A stretch of 64,000 nucleotides of DNA from Vibrio vulnificus NBRC 15645 = ATCC 27562 (GCF_002224265.1 NZ_CP012881.1:1612001-1676000), one strand, 5' to 3'. Numbered from the stretch's first letter, positions 9,098-17,341 are shown. Notes: a model not told the origin generated them from the sequence alone. Numbers and translations: made by a program.

Positions 9098-9433
9098 ATG
9101 CTACCACACCAGTTTTTTAAACTGCTTTCTGATGAAACTCGCGTTCGTTGCCTGATGCTGGTGGCACGAGAAGGAAAAATTTGTGTTGGCGAGTTGACGT
9201 ATGCGCTGCAAGAAAGTCAGCCGAAAGTCTCTCGTCATTTGGCACAGCTGCGAGCCAGCGGGCTATTGGTGGATGAAAGACAGGGTCAATGGGTCTTCTA
9301 TCGTCTCTCCGATCAGTTGCCGGGTTGGATGAAAAAAATGGTCGATGACCTGATTGCTTCCAACTGTTTAAAGCAAGTTTATCAACAAGATATTGCGCGT
9401 CTGCATCAACAAGATCGTGTGGCGTGCTGTTAA
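9098..9433 (+). CDS. arsR: ArsR-family metalloregulator of the arsenate cassette
   Basis: A winged-helix repressor of 111 residues and the first gene of a four-gene unit. FKLLSDETRVRCL and the recognition helix SQPKVSRHLAQLRASGLL are classic ArsR features. The classical arsenite site of E. coli ArsR (CVCDLC) reads CVGELT here, so only Cys29 of that set remains. Other cysteines are C18, one in NCLKQ near the C-terminus, and the terminal pair C110-C111. The ligand site is therefore different, or the inducer is not arsenite. It probably represses its own operon through the upstream palindrome. Confidence 0.88.
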   Translation: MLPHQFFKLLSDETRVRCLMLVAREGKICVGELTYALQESQPKVSRHLAQLRASGLLVDERQGQWVFYRLSDQLPGWMKKMVDDLIASNCLKQVYQQDIARLHQQDRVACC

Positions 9434-9462
9434 ATTGAAATTGAATTATTAGGGAATAGACC

Positions 9463-10464
9463 ATGACGATCAAAGTGGGAATTAACGGATTTGGCCGTAT
9501 TGGCCGCTTGGCAATGCGCGCGGCCTTTGATTGGCCAGAGTTGGAGTTTGTTTTAATTAATGATGTGGCGGGGGATGCCACCACATTGGGCCATTTGTTG
9601 GAGTTCGATTCAGTGCAGGGCCGCTGGCACCACGAGGTGACGGTGCAAGGTCAGCAATTGCACATCAATGGCCACGTGATTGAAACCACTCAACAGCGTG
9701 AAATCAGTGCGGTGGATTGGTCGGGCTGTGATGTGGTGATTGAGGCGACAGGTGTGCATCGCAAAAGCAGCTTCCTTAATCAATACCTCGAGCAAGGCGT
9801 GAAACGCGTGGTGGTCAGCGCTCCAGTGAAAGAAGGGGGCATTGCCAATATTGTAGTGGGCGTGAACGACGAGATCTTTAACCCAGAGCAGCATCGCATT
9901 GTGACCGCAGCCTCGTGCACCACCAACTGCATTGCACCAGTGGTGAAAGTGATTCACGAGAAACTCGGTATCGAACAAGCATCGTTTACCACCATTCATG
10001 ATCTCACCAACACGCAAACCATTCTTGATGCGCCGCACAAAGATCTGCGTCGTGCCCGTGCCTGCGGCATGAGCTTGATCCCGACGACCACAGGCAGTGC
10101 CACGGCGATTGTGGAAATTTTCCCAGAGCTGAAAGATCGCATTAACGGTCACGCGGTGCGCGTTCCTCTAGCGAATGCTTCACTGACCGATATTATTTTT
10201 GATGTGAAGCGTGATACCACGGCTGAGGAGGTCAACGCATTACTCAAAGCAGCCTCGCAAGGGGAGTTAAACGGCATTCTTGGTTTTGAAGAGCGCCCAT
10301 TGGTGTCGATTGATTATCGCGGCGATCAACGCTCAACCATCGTCGATGCCCTTTCTACCATGGTGGTGGGCACGCGCATGGTGAAGATTTACGCTTGGTA
10401 TGATAACGAAATGGGCTACGCGACCCGTACCGCAGAGCTGGTGCGTAAAGTAGGAGCGGCATAA
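9463..10464 (+). CDS. type I glyceraldehyde-3-phosphate dehydrogenase of the ArsJ pathway
   Basis: A 333-residue GAPDH with the NAD motif GFGRIGR at the N-terminus, the active-site ASCTTNC (nucleophile C152) and the catalytic His of [10 protein letters not shown]. In arsJ operons, a dedicated GAPDH uses arsenate in place of phosphate and makes 1-arseno-3-phosphoglycerate, which ArsJ exports. The gene lies 29 bases after arsR and its stop overlaps the next start (TAATG). It is unlikely to be the housekeeping glycolytic enzyme because it sits inside the arsR-arsJ unit. Arsenate use is inferred from this context. Confidence 0.88.
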   Translation: MTIKVGINGFGRIGRLAMRAAFDWPELEFVLINDVAGDATTLGHLLEFDSVQGRWHHEVTVQGQQLHINGHVIETTQQREISAVDWSGCDVVIEATGVHRKSSFLNQYLEQGVKRVVVSAPVKEGGIANIVVGVNDEIFNPEQHRIVTAASCTTNCIAPVVKVIHEKLGIEQASFTTIHDLTNTQTILDAPHKDLRRARACGMSLIPTTTGSATAIVEIFPELKDRINGHAVRVPLANASLTDIIFDVKRDTTAEEVNALLKAASQGELNGILGFEERPLVSIDYRGDQRSTIVDALSTMVVGTRMVKIYAWYDNEMGYATRTAELVRKVGAA

Positions 10465-10973
10465 TGGAAACGTCAATCATCAACCACCCGGTTTGGCAAT
10501 TGGACCTACCGTCTGGCGCATTGGTCTTAACGCCTTGCCCTGGCACCAAAGGGGTCGATTTACACTCGTCATTGCAACAGTTGGCGGACAGCGGCGTACA
10601 AGCCGTTGTCACGGCGCTGGGCGATGCGGAACTGGCGAGTAAAGAAGTCGCAGAGCTTGGCCCGTTGGTCGTCGAGCTCGGCATGCGTTGGTATCAAATC
10701 GAAATCGAAGATGACTGCGCGCCAGATGAGACCTTTGCCGCGCATTGGCAGCAAGCCAGTCCAGAGCTGCAAGCCATTCTTCGTGATGGTGGCAAAGTGG
10801 CGCTGCACTGCATGGGTGGCTCTGGTCGCACCGGATTGTTCGCCGCCCATTTGCTGCTAGAGCAAGGTTGGGCATTGGGCGACATTATTCGTGAAGTACA
10901 AGCCTTGAGGCCCGGCGCCTTCACGCGAGAGGTGCAGTTGAGCTACATCGAATCTGTGGCAAACGCACAGTGA
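10464..10973 (+). CDS. CDKN3-like dual-specificity phosphatase in the arsenate cassette
   Basis: A 169-residue protein of the cysteine-based phosphatase superfamily, resembling CDKN3. The CX5R loop is HCMGGSGRTG with C116 and R122, and DDCAPDE near residue 85 could supply the general acid, so it looks catalytically complete. Its ATG overlaps the GAPDH stop by one base, which implies coupled translation. Its role in arsenate resistance is unknown. It could act on a phosphorylated or arsenylated sugar acid, reduce arsenate by a thiol mechanism, or regulate GAPDH. No arsC or arsB is seen here. Confidence 0.75.
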   Translation: METSIINHPVWQLDLPSGALVLTPCPGTKGVDLHSSLQQLADSGVQAVVTALGDAELASKEVAELGPLVVELGMRWYQIEIEDDCAPDETFAAHWQQASPELQAILRDGGKVALHCMGGSGRTGLFAAHLLLEQGWALGDIIREVQALRPGAFTREVQLSYIESVANAQ

Positions 10974-10984
10974 GCAGCCATTAG

Positions 10985-11013
10985 GGCTTTTGGATCATCA
11001 TGATCCAAAAGCC
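10985..11013 (+). promoter_or_regulatory. strong hairpin between the phosphatase gene and arsJ
   Basis: A perfect 13-bp stem (GGCTTTTGGATCA/TGATCCAAAAGCC) with a 3-base loop lies in the 67-base gap. No run of T follows, so it is not a standard terminator. It may adjust arsJ mRNA level by processing, protection or partial termination. Confidence 0.6.
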
Positions 11014-11040
11014 TGTTAACCTGTACACAGAGGGCTAATA

Positions 11041-12258
11041 ATGATCGCTCAACTGAGCAAAAGTGTCCGCCAATACATGCTGGTCACGTTTAACTATTGG
11101 AACTTTACCTTAACCGATGGGGCACTGCGCATGCTGGTGGTGCTCTATTTCCACGACCTTGGTTACTCGGCGCTGGCGATTGCCTCGCTGTTTTTGTTTT
11201 ACGAGTTTTTTGGCGTGGTGACCAACTTGATTGGTGGATGGTTGGGGGCAAGGCTCGGTCTCAATAAGACCATGAACATCGGCTTGGCCATGCAAATCAT
11301 CGCGTTGCTGATGTTGGCTGTCCCCGCCGCTTGGCTGACGATTCCTTGGGTGATGGCCGCGCAAGCACTCTCTGGCATTGCCAAAGATTTGAATAAGATG
11401 AGTGCCAAAAGCGCCATCAAAACCTTAGTGCCGGACGAGCAGCAAGGCGCATTGTTCAAGTGGGTAGCCATTCTGACGGGGTCGAAGAATGCCTTAAAAG
11501 GGGCGGGCTTTTTCCTCGGTGGTCTCTTATTGGCCGTTTTCGGTTTTCAATACGCAGTACTCGCCATGGCGGGGGGACTTACCTTAGTGTTGATTGGCAG
11601 TTTGGTTAGCCTAGAGTCGGAAATGGGCAAAGCGAAAAACAAGCCGAAGTTTAATGAGATTTTCTCCAAATCGGCGCCTGTCAACATTCTCTCCGCTGCT
11701 CGCCTTTTTCTCTTTGGTGCGCGAGATGTCTGGTTTGTGGTGGCACTGCCCGTTTATCTTGGTAGTGTGTTTGGTTGGGATCACCTTTGGGTTGGTGGCT
11801 TTCTTGCCTTATGGGTAATGGGGTATGGCGTTGTGCAAGGTATCGCGCCGCGCATTACAGGGAAGGCGCAAGGTCGGGTGCCTGATGGTCGTAGTGCTTT
11901 TTACTGGGTCGCGCTATTGGCATTGCTGACAGGAGCCATTGCCTATGCGGTGCAACAAGCGTGGCATCCTCAGCAAGTGATCGTGATTGGCCTGTTGCTA
12001 TTTGGGGCGGTGTTTGCGATTAACTCTTCCCTTCACTCGTATCTGATTGTCAGTTATGCCAAAGGCGATGGCGTCTCATTGGATGTGGGTTTTTACTATA
12101 TGGCTAATGCCATGGGACGTTTGATCGGCACACTATTGTCGGGGTGGATCTATCAAGAACTCGGTTTGGCTGCTTGCTTGTGGGTCTCATGCTTCTTCTT
12201 GGCTTTGACGACGTTAATTTCAATCAAGCTCCCTCGCTTTGCAGCGAAAACCGCTTGA
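11041..12258 (+). CDS. arsJ: organoarsenical efflux MFS transporter ArsJ
   Basis: A 405-residue major facilitator protein with about 11-12 hydrophobic segments and last gene of the arsenate cassette. The N-terminus QYMLVTFNYWNFTLTDGALR and the segment GIAKDLNKMSAKSAIK are characteristic of ArsJ. ArsJ exports 1-arseno-3-phosphoglycerate, which breaks down outside the cell to arsenate and 3-phosphoglycerate. The neighbouring GAPDH supports the assignment. A strong terminator follows at 12281. Confidence 0.9.
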   Translation: MIAQLSKSVRQYMLVTFNYWNFTLTDGALRMLVVLYFHDLGYSALAIASLFLFYEFFGVVTNLIGGWLGARLGLNKTMNIGLAMQIIALLMLAVPAAWLTIPWVMAAQALSGIAKDLNKMSAKSAIKTLVPDEQQGALFKWVAILTGSKNALKGAGFFLGGLLLAVFGFQYAVLAMAGGLTLVLIGSLVSLESEMGKAKNKPKFNEIFSKSAPVNILSAARLFLFGARDVWFVVALPVYLGSVFGWDHLWVGGFLALWVMGYGVVQGIAPRITGKAQGRVPDGRSAFYWVALLALLTGAIAYAVQQAWHPQQVIVIGLLLFGAVFAINSSLHSYLIVSYAKGDGVSLDVGFYYMANAMGRLIGTLLSGWIYQELGLAACLWVSCFFLALTTLISIKLPRFAAKTA

Positions 12259-12280
12259 TCGCAGTGTGTGAATTCTAACC

Positions 12281-12318
12281 AAAAGCTGACGCATGATTTC
12301 ATGTGTCAGCTTTTTTTA
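12281..12318 (+). terminator. terminator of the arsenate cassette
   Basis: A long stem beginning AAAAGCTGACGCATG pairs with CATGTGTCAGCTTTT and is followed by more T residues. Confidence 0.88.
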
Positions 12319-12357
12319 TTGCTATAGTCAAAACCATGAAAAGCAAGAGGATAGAGA

Positions 12358-13371
12358 ATGCGCGAAAGAGTTCAGTTTTTTGATTTGCTACGATGTGTCG
12401 CGGCGGTGGCCGTGATCGCCATTCATGTGCTTGCGCCTTATCGTCATGAGTTAGGGGAGATTCCTTTTGATCAATGGGTGACGGCCGTTGGCATCAATGG
12501 CATTTCTCGTTGGGCGGTACCGGTTTTTATTCTTATCACTGGCGCCCTGATGCTCAGTGACACTCGGCCATTTGATCTGCCTTATTATGCTCGTCGTCGT
12601 TTAGGTAAGGTGCTGATCCCTTTTCTCTTTTGGTCGTTGTTCTATGCGCTCCTCTCTGGTTTGAGTGCGAGCGGTTTTGATAGCAGCAAAGTGACAGAAG
12701 TGCTCAGCAGCAGCCCAGAGCATGCCACCTACTACCATCTTGGTTTCTTCTATTATTTTATTCCGCTCTATTTTGTGATTCCGATGTTCCAGTGGCTTGT
12801 TCGCCAGCAACGTCAGGACATCCTCTATCTTTTTACCGCGTTGTGGTTGTTCACCACTGTGTTGTATCTGGCGGGCATCGATGGCCCTTGGAGCTACGAG
12901 CTATGGCTGTACAGTGGCTACCTTCCTCTTGGCTACCTGCTCTTTAGCAAAGTCCCGAATCAACGCTCAGTGGTCGTTGAGGCGGTGCTTCTGGGGGGAA
13001 TGGCATTGGCTGTCACGGTGACTATGGTGGTGAGTAATAGCCTTGCTGCAGGGGAATACACCGTCGGGCGTTGGCTGTCGTATAAAACCATTAATGTGGT
13101 ATTGGCCGCGTCGATGGTGTTTGTGCTGTGTCGCTCTGTGGGCGAGCGGTTGTCGGCTCAATGGCAAAAGTGGGTGGCGTTGATCAGCCGCCACAGTTTA
13201 GGCATCTATTTATTGCATCCTATTTTTCTATGGCCAATGAAAGAGTTGGGCTGGTATCAGGGTCATCCTGCGTGGGTGATCCCGTTATGGGTCGTGCTGA
13301 GTGGGGCGGGTGCCTTAGCGTTGAGTTATCTATTTTCGCTCTCCGCTAAGACACGTTGGTTGTTGCCTTAG
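12358..13371 (+). CDS. acyltransferase family 3 membrane protein
   Basis: A 337-residue integral membrane protein with about ten hydrophobic segments. The N-terminus RVQFFDLLRCVAAVAVIAIHV contains the Arg and conserved His of the Acyl_transf_3 family. These enzymes transfer acetyl or other acyl groups to surface sugars; E. coli WecH (enterobacterial common antigen O-acetylation) is one similar protein. The C-terminal HSLGIYLLHPIF is another family feature. It stands alone, between the arsJ terminator and a convergent DUF2500 gene, and its 3' end overlaps that gene by a few bases. The substrate is unknown. Confidence 0.75.
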   Translation: MRERVQFFDLLRCVAAVAVIAIHVLAPYRHELGEIPFDQWVTAVGINGISRWAVPVFILITGALMLSDTRPFDLPYYARRRLGKVLIPFLFWSLFYALLSGLSASGFDSSKVTEVLSSSPEHATYYHLGFFYYFIPLYFVIPMFQWLVRQQRQDILYLFTALWLFTTVLYLAGIDGPWSYELWLYSGYLPLGYLLFSKVPNQRSVVVEAVLLGGMALAVTVTMVVSNSLAAGEYTVGRWLSYKTINVVLAASMVFVLCRSVGERLSAQWQKWVALISRHSLGIYLLHPIFLWPMKELGWYQGHPAWVIPLWVVLSGAGALALSYLFSLSAKTRWLLP

Positions 13372-13697
13372 CGCTTCAGGGCAAAGTGAAGAAACTTGTC
13401 GCCCTTGTAGGTGAGTTCCCCTTTATCGCCGGGGTTAAGAGCGTGGAAATAGTGCACACCGACCTGAAACTCGCGTTTGGGTCCGAGTGTGCCACGTTGT
13501 ACGTAGATCCAATACTCTTGATCGTCTTCGCCAGGTTGCGCGTCGGCAATAGCGATGACCTGTTTATCAAGCACAGTGACCTGTACTTTTTGTTCTGGGG
13601 CGTTATTGCCTTGAATATGAATACGATAGAAACGAACGAAGAGCCAGCCACCAATAGCAATCAATGCGAGTACGGCAAAAACAAAGGAAATAGGCAT
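13368..13697 (-). CDS. DUF2500 membrane-anchored protein (YhhM family)
   Basis: A 109-residue protein with one N-terminal membrane segment (VFAVLALIAIGGWLFV) followed by a beta-rich domain facing the periplasm or cytoplasm. DUF2500/YhhM proteins have no defined role. The ATG at 13697 is preferred over upstream starts because GGAGG lies just upstream with good spacing. The 3' end overlaps the convergent acyltransferase gene by four bases. In E. coli yhhM lies in the same yhhN-rsmD-ftsY neighbourhood, which supports the assignment. Confidence 0.78.
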   Translation of the reverse strand: MPISFVFAVLALIAIGGWLFVRFYRIHIQGNNAPEQKVQVTVLDKQVIAIADAQPGEDDQEYWIYVQRGTLGPKREFQVGVHYFHALNPGDKGELTYKGDKFLHFALKR

Positions 13698-13932
13698 GAT
13701 GACCTCCAATCTGAATGAGTGTCTCATTTTACAGAACCTAGTTGCCAAACAAGGGGTTGCCAGTAGCGAATCGTGATCTAGAGATAAGAGACGATAAAAT
13801 TTTCGGCGCATATCACATTCTATATGCGTATGAGAGCACAATTTTGAGCCTATGCGGATAACTTGGCTCGAAATGTGAATCAAACTGTAGAAGAATAGAA
13901 TGAAACAAACACTCGAACGAAAGGAGGGCACG

Positions 13933-14301
13933 ATGTCAGAAATCGAACAAGTGGTCACTCGTACCCGCAGATTAGAGACTTTGTTGCGCACTCAATATCA
14001 TGCTGAAGGTAAAGGGTTGCATCAGCTTGTGACGAGCTGTGAAGAACGCCTGCCACATGACGTGATTGGTAAGCTCCGTTTTATTGCGACGATACGCAAT
14101 AAAGTCGTGCATGAAGATCATTATCAGTTGGACGACAAACAGAGTTTTTTGGCGGCATGTGATGAGTGTGAAAAAGAACTGACACCAAGAAGTGGCCGAT
14201 TTATCTGGCGTGTGGCGATTTTACTGATGCTGTCCATGACATTGGGGGCGATGGCTTTTTACTACGCGAACTGGGATGTACTTAGCCAACATTTAAAATA
14301 A
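13933..14301 (+). CDS. DUF4145-like protein with C-terminal membrane anchor
   Basis: A 122-residue protein. Residues 1-95 are helical and contain IATIRNKVVHED, the short motif of DUF4145 and HEPN-like proteins (RNxxxH form). A single membrane helix at about 96-115 (VAILLMLSMTLGAMAFYY) ends it. The ATG at 13933 follows a strong ribosome binding site, AAGGAGGG, so it is preferred over the ATG at 13900. Some HEPN proteins are ribonucleases, but activity cannot be predicted here. A terminator shared with a convergent small gene lies at 14406. Confidence 0.65.
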   Translation: MSEIEQVVTRTRRLETLLRTQYHAEGKGLHQLVTSCEERLPHDVIGKLRFIATIRNKVVHEDHYQLDDKQSFLAACDECEKELTPRSGRFIWRVAILLMLSMTLGAMAFYYANWDVLSQHLK

Positions 14302-14405
14302 TGGCCGACTGGAGAAAAATGCACTGAGGCAATCCACGGAGCACGCAGTGAGATGTGAACTGAACGTTTGGTCTTGCCATGTCTAATCTGTGTATGAAAG
14401 ACAAT

Positions 14406-14438
14406 AAAAAACGGGATGCGAAAGCATCCCGTTTTTTA
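14406..14438. terminator. bidirectional terminator between the DUF4145 gene and a small convergent gene
   Basis: A 14-bp stem (AAAAAACGGGATGC/GCATCCCGTTTTTT) with a GAAA loop has T runs on both strands. Confidence 0.9.
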
Positions 14439-14453
14439 TTTAGATTCTGAAAC

Positions 14454-14531
14454 TTAGTACATCATTGGTAGTGTCATTAAACCAACGATAACTGCGATCA
14501 TTACCAGTCCTTGCTTTTGAGAAGAAGACAT
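14454..14531 (-). CDS. 25-residue single-pass membrane peptide
   Basis: A short open reading frame encodes a peptide that begins MSSSQKQG, continues with a hydrophobic helix LVMIAVIVGLMTLP and ends MMY. A GGAGG ribosome binding site lies 10 bases upstream of the ATG; a GTG directly before it is an alternative start. A sigma-70-type promoter lies about 45 bases further up (TTGATC, 18 bases, TATATT), and a strong terminator lies 16 bases beyond the stop. The combination argues for a real small protein. The sequence is not recognised, although its size and layout recall short bacterial bioenergetic or stress peptides. Confidence 0.65.
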   Translation of the reverse strand: MSSSQKQGLVMIAVIVGLMTLPMMY

Positions 14532-14574
14532 CACAACACTACCTCCATAAACGGTTGATGAACTCTATGTGTGC

Positions 14575-14604
14575 AATATAGCATCGATTTTAAGGCTTGA
14601 TCAA
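14575..14604 (-). promoter_or_regulatory. promoter of the 25-residue peptide gene
   Basis: On the minus strand TTGATC (14599-14604) and TATATT (14575-14580) are separated by 18 bases and lie about 45 bases upstream of the ATG. Confidence 0.55.
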
Positions 14605-15333
14605 TAGATCTTTTTAAATCTCTTTAAAAAAATAACTTAACTATGAATAATTGACCACGATGTAGCAATAAAACAGTGTTTTTTGACTGCTTTCTTTATG
14701 CTCTTATTTGTGTTTTTCTTATGGTTTGCGTTTTAACTTGATGTTTTATATTGGTTTTTTATTAGTGTGATATTGCTCAAATAGTGTTTAGTGCTCTTTG
14801 TCTGGTGTTGGTGGTTCTTGGTGCTGTTTTGGCTTAATAGTCATGTTTTTTGATGGTCTTGTTTGAAATTTGAGAAAGTCAATAGAGGCTATGTAGGGGA
14901 TTTATCATTGGATGAGAAAACAATGATGTGATTAGTGGTCTATTCTGGTTGTACCAGATTGAGTTCGGCTTTTCTTTTCTTTTGTGGTTTAACTATTTGA
15001 TTTTGTTTTTATTTATAATGTTTTAATCTGCTTTTTTATTTTGTTTTTTCACTCTGTTGTTATTCATTATCCTCTGATAATGTCCGATTTATTTTGCTTT
15101 GAGTTGGTTTAACGTTTGCTTTCTGTGTTTTGTCACGCTTTTTATCGAGAAGCTCTGAATTTAAAACGCGTTGCTGTGAGTAGATACTGTAAACTTGCAG
15201 TTTTGCTCTAAGCTCTGGCTTGCTTCACAATAAGCAGTGATTCGCAATCAAGATCCAACTTTCGCCTTTTACTGCTTTACATAATCCTCTTGCTACCTAG
15301 ACTAGCCGCGTAACAAAGAGAAGGGTAATACAG
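14605..15333. other. T-rich intergenic region without a recognisable gene
   Basis: About 730 bases with no convincing open reading frame on either strand. The plus strand is T- and G-rich and strikingly poor in C, quite unlike the neighbouring coding DNA. A small perfect inverted repeat (TCTGGT-3-ACCAGA) lies at 14944-14958. No tRNA, terminator or known RNA family was recognised. The right end presumably holds the yhhN promoter. Confidence 0.5.
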
Positions 15334-15954
15334 ATGTGGAGTTGGCTAGCGATAGGCTTATCTGGAATGACATCCGTTTTGGGTGCTCGTCAAGCGAGTC
15401 CATTTCAGTCACTGTTTTTTAAAGTGTTCACTCTGGTGTTGTTATTGATCTTGGTGCTGACCCAAGGGCCAGATTCTGCGCACAGCCATTGGATTGCCGC
15501 AGGCTTGTTAGTGTCGATTTTTGCCGACACGCTCCATTCTTTGAAATCAAAAAAAACGCTCTATTTTTCAGGTTTTCTCCTCGCGCAGCTTTGTTACAGC
15601 AAATCTTTCTGGTTACAGCTCAATGGTGACATCGTTTGGTGGCTCCTTGCCTTACTGTTGGCAGCGAGTATCGTGGCGTTTTTCTTACTCCTTCCTCAAT
15701 TGGATTCCTTGGTTTTTCCCGTCGTGATTATGGGCATTATGCTGGTGCAGTTGGCTTGGGCTGCTGGAGAAGTGTGGCTCCAAGCAAGCAACTTCTCCAA
15801 TGCGATCGGTTTTGCTGGAACGTTAGTCATGATTTATTCTGCTCTGGCGTATGCGATTCACGGCTATCGAAAACCGATGAAGCGTGCCTATGTTTGGGTG
15901 TCGGGCAGTTATTTTGTCGCACATGCTTTGATCGTGGCTTCTATCATCTATTGA
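15334..15954 (+). CDS. yhhN: lysoplasmalogenase-like YhhN family membrane protein
   Basis: A 206-residue integral membrane protein with about eight hydrophobic segments. LVSIFADTLHSL and the final KRAYVWVSGSYFVAHALIV match the YhhN family, whose eukaryotic member TMEM86B is a lysoplasmalogenase. Bacterial function is not settled. In E. coli yhhN lies in the same neighbourhood (yhhM, yhhL, rsmD, ftsY). A GAGAAGGG ribosome binding site precedes the ATG. Confidence 0.82.
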   Translation: MWSWLAIGLSGMTSVLGARQASPFQSLFFKVFTLVLLLILVLTQGPDSAHSHWIAAGLLVSIFADTLHSLKSKKTLYFSGFLLAQLCYSKSFWLQLNGDIVWWLLALLLAASIVAFFLLLPQLDSLVFPVVIMGIMLVQLAWAAGEVWLQASNFSNAIGFAGTLVMIYSALAYAIHGYRKPMKRAYVWVSGSYFVAHALIVASIIY

Positions 15955-16031
15955 GCTGTTTTAGGTCAAAACACGATTTTTATAAAAGGTTAAGCTGGGG
16001 GTCACTTGACGTGTTACAGGACGCTTAATCC

Positions 16032-16253
16032 ATGAATGATATCCATGCTCACAATCTTCTTCATCTCCTTAAAGAACAGCCGATGGACCGTGCAGAATTG
16101 CTCGCGCATTTCGGTGGCGAAACCCGTTTTCATACGTGCAAGTTGCAAGGGCTCGACTTGGACTCACTGCTGAGCTTTTTGTTGGAACGAGAAAAAATCA
16201 GTGAGCAGCAAGGAAAATTCTGTGTGAATCTGGCGCGAATCTGCAATCACTAA
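16032..16253 (+). CDS. YecH-like small metal-binding protein (DUF2492)
   Basis: A 73-residue protein that matches the YecH family: an N-terminal IHAHNLLHLL, a central ETRFHTCKLQGLD, and a C-terminal ARICNH. The His and Cys residues (H-A-H, H-T-C, and C-N-H at the end) are the proposed metal ligands. Its cellular role is unknown. It lies 77 bases after yhhN in the same direction and may share its transcript. Confidence 0.75.
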   Translation: MNDIHAHNLLHLLKEQPMDRAELLAHFGGETRFHTCKLQGLDLDSLLSFLLEREKISEQQGKFCVNLARICNH

Positions 16254-16397
16254 AGACGCATTCCTTTAGGAGCGAGTCGTTTGGTTGCTCGCTTCTCTCC
16301 CTAGTAACGAGCTCATTTTATGCCAGGGCTCGCCCGACTCTGCCTCCCAACGCCATTTGGTATATACTCTCGCCATTGTTGTATTTTGAGAGCACCT

Positions 16398-16991
16398 ATG
16401 GACATTCTTGCTGCAGCCACCATGCTGTTCCTTATCATGGACCCGTTGGGGAATCTTCCCATTGTTTTATCTATCTTGAAGCACATTGATGCTAAGCGAC
16501 GTCGCAAGGTATTGATTCGTGAGTTACTGTTTGCCCTCCTCATTTTGATGTTATTCCTATTTGCGGGGCAGAGCATTATGAAGTTCCTTCAGGTGGAACC
16601 GGAAACGCTCAGTATCTCGGGTGGCATTATCTTGTTTATTATCGCAATTAAGATGATCTTCCCCAGTGCAGGCAGCATTACCGGTTTGGCGGCCGGTGAA
16701 GAGCCCTTTATTGTGCCAATGGCGATACCTATGATTGCTGGGCCTTCTGTGATCGCAGCGTTGCTGCTGCTTTCTTCACAGCATCCAAATAACTTAACTG
16801 ATTTGTCGATTGCCGTGCTGATCGCGTGGTTTGCGACCTTCATCATTTTAATGTTCTATAGCTTTTTCCACCGTATTCTGGGTGAGCGCGGCTTAAAGGC
16901 GGTTGAACGTTTGATGGGATTGTTGCTTGTGATGATTTCGACCCAGATGTTCCTCAATGGCGTTAAAAGTTATATGGGCGTTGTGAGTTAA
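16398..16991 (+). CDS. yhgN: MarC family membrane protein YhgN
   Basis: A 197-residue integral membrane protein with six hydrophobic segments. MDILAAATMLFLIMDPLGN begins the family pattern, and FIVPMAIPMIAGPSVIAA is the second conserved segment. MarC/YhgN proteins have no established transport substrate. The ATG at 16398 is chosen because it aligns with the YhgN start; the frame is open further upstream to 16320 but that part is not family-like. A bidirectional terminator separates it from the convergent DUF1145 gene. Confidence 0.85.
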   Translation: MDILAAATMLFLIMDPLGNLPIVLSILKHIDAKRRRKVLIRELLFALLILMLFLFAGQSIMKFLQVEPETLSISGGIILFIIAIKMIFPSAGSITGLAAGEEPFIVPMAIPMIAGPSVIAALLLLSSQHPNNLTDLSIAVLIAWFATFIILMFYSFFHRILGERGLKAVERLMGLLLVMISTQMFLNGVKSYMGVVS

Positions 16992-17026
16992 ATGAGGATG
17001 GTCAGCTAACCTGAATGATGGGATAA

Positions 17027-17060
17027 AACAATGCCGCTCTTGGGAGCGGCATTGTTATTT
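17027..17060. terminator. bidirectional terminator between yhgN and the DUF1145 gene
   Basis: A 13-bp stem (AACAATGCCGCTC/GAGCGGCATTGTT) with a short loop lies between two convergent genes and has T-rich ends on both strands. Confidence 0.85.
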
Positions 17061-17074
17061 CTGACGGGAAAGAA

Positions 17075-17341
17075 TCACATCATATATTTGCGTCGAATAT
17101 CGAGCAGGGCAAAAATACCAAATATCAGGATGGAATTCTTTTCCCAGCGCGTCATGGTAATTTTGTCACCAAAGGCGCCGACGAAGATCAGCATTTGCAG
17201 TCCATGCATGATGAACAAAAATGCCGTCATGATATAGAGCACGATGGCGGCGTTACCTGGAAATGGTGACACAATATTAACCAACAGGATTAACCACACA
17301 AATGAGATGGCGGCTTTCGCTAAAAATAACAGTGCTTTCAT
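17075..17341 (-). CDS. DUF1145 membrane protein (YhhL family)
   Basis: An 88-residue protein with two to three hydrophobic segments, including FVWLILLVNIVSPFPG and AAIVLYIMTAFLFIMHGLQM. The layout and the MTRWEKNSILIFG segment agree with DUF1145/YhhL, which in E. coli also follows rsmD. The function is unknown. It begins 18 bases after the rsmD stop, so the two are probably one operon. Confidence 0.8.
   Translation of the reverse strand: MKALLFLAKAAISFVWLILLVNIVSPFPGNAAIVLYIMTAFLFIMHGLQMLIFVGAFGDKITMTRWEKNSILIFGIFALLDIRRKYMM

Noticed and set aside
13369..13991. Longer 207-codon form of the DUF2500 gene
   Set aside because: The extension upstream of 13697 is not family-like, and it crosses a GGAGG ribosome binding site that fits the inner ATG. 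It also runs antisense into the DUF4145 gene.
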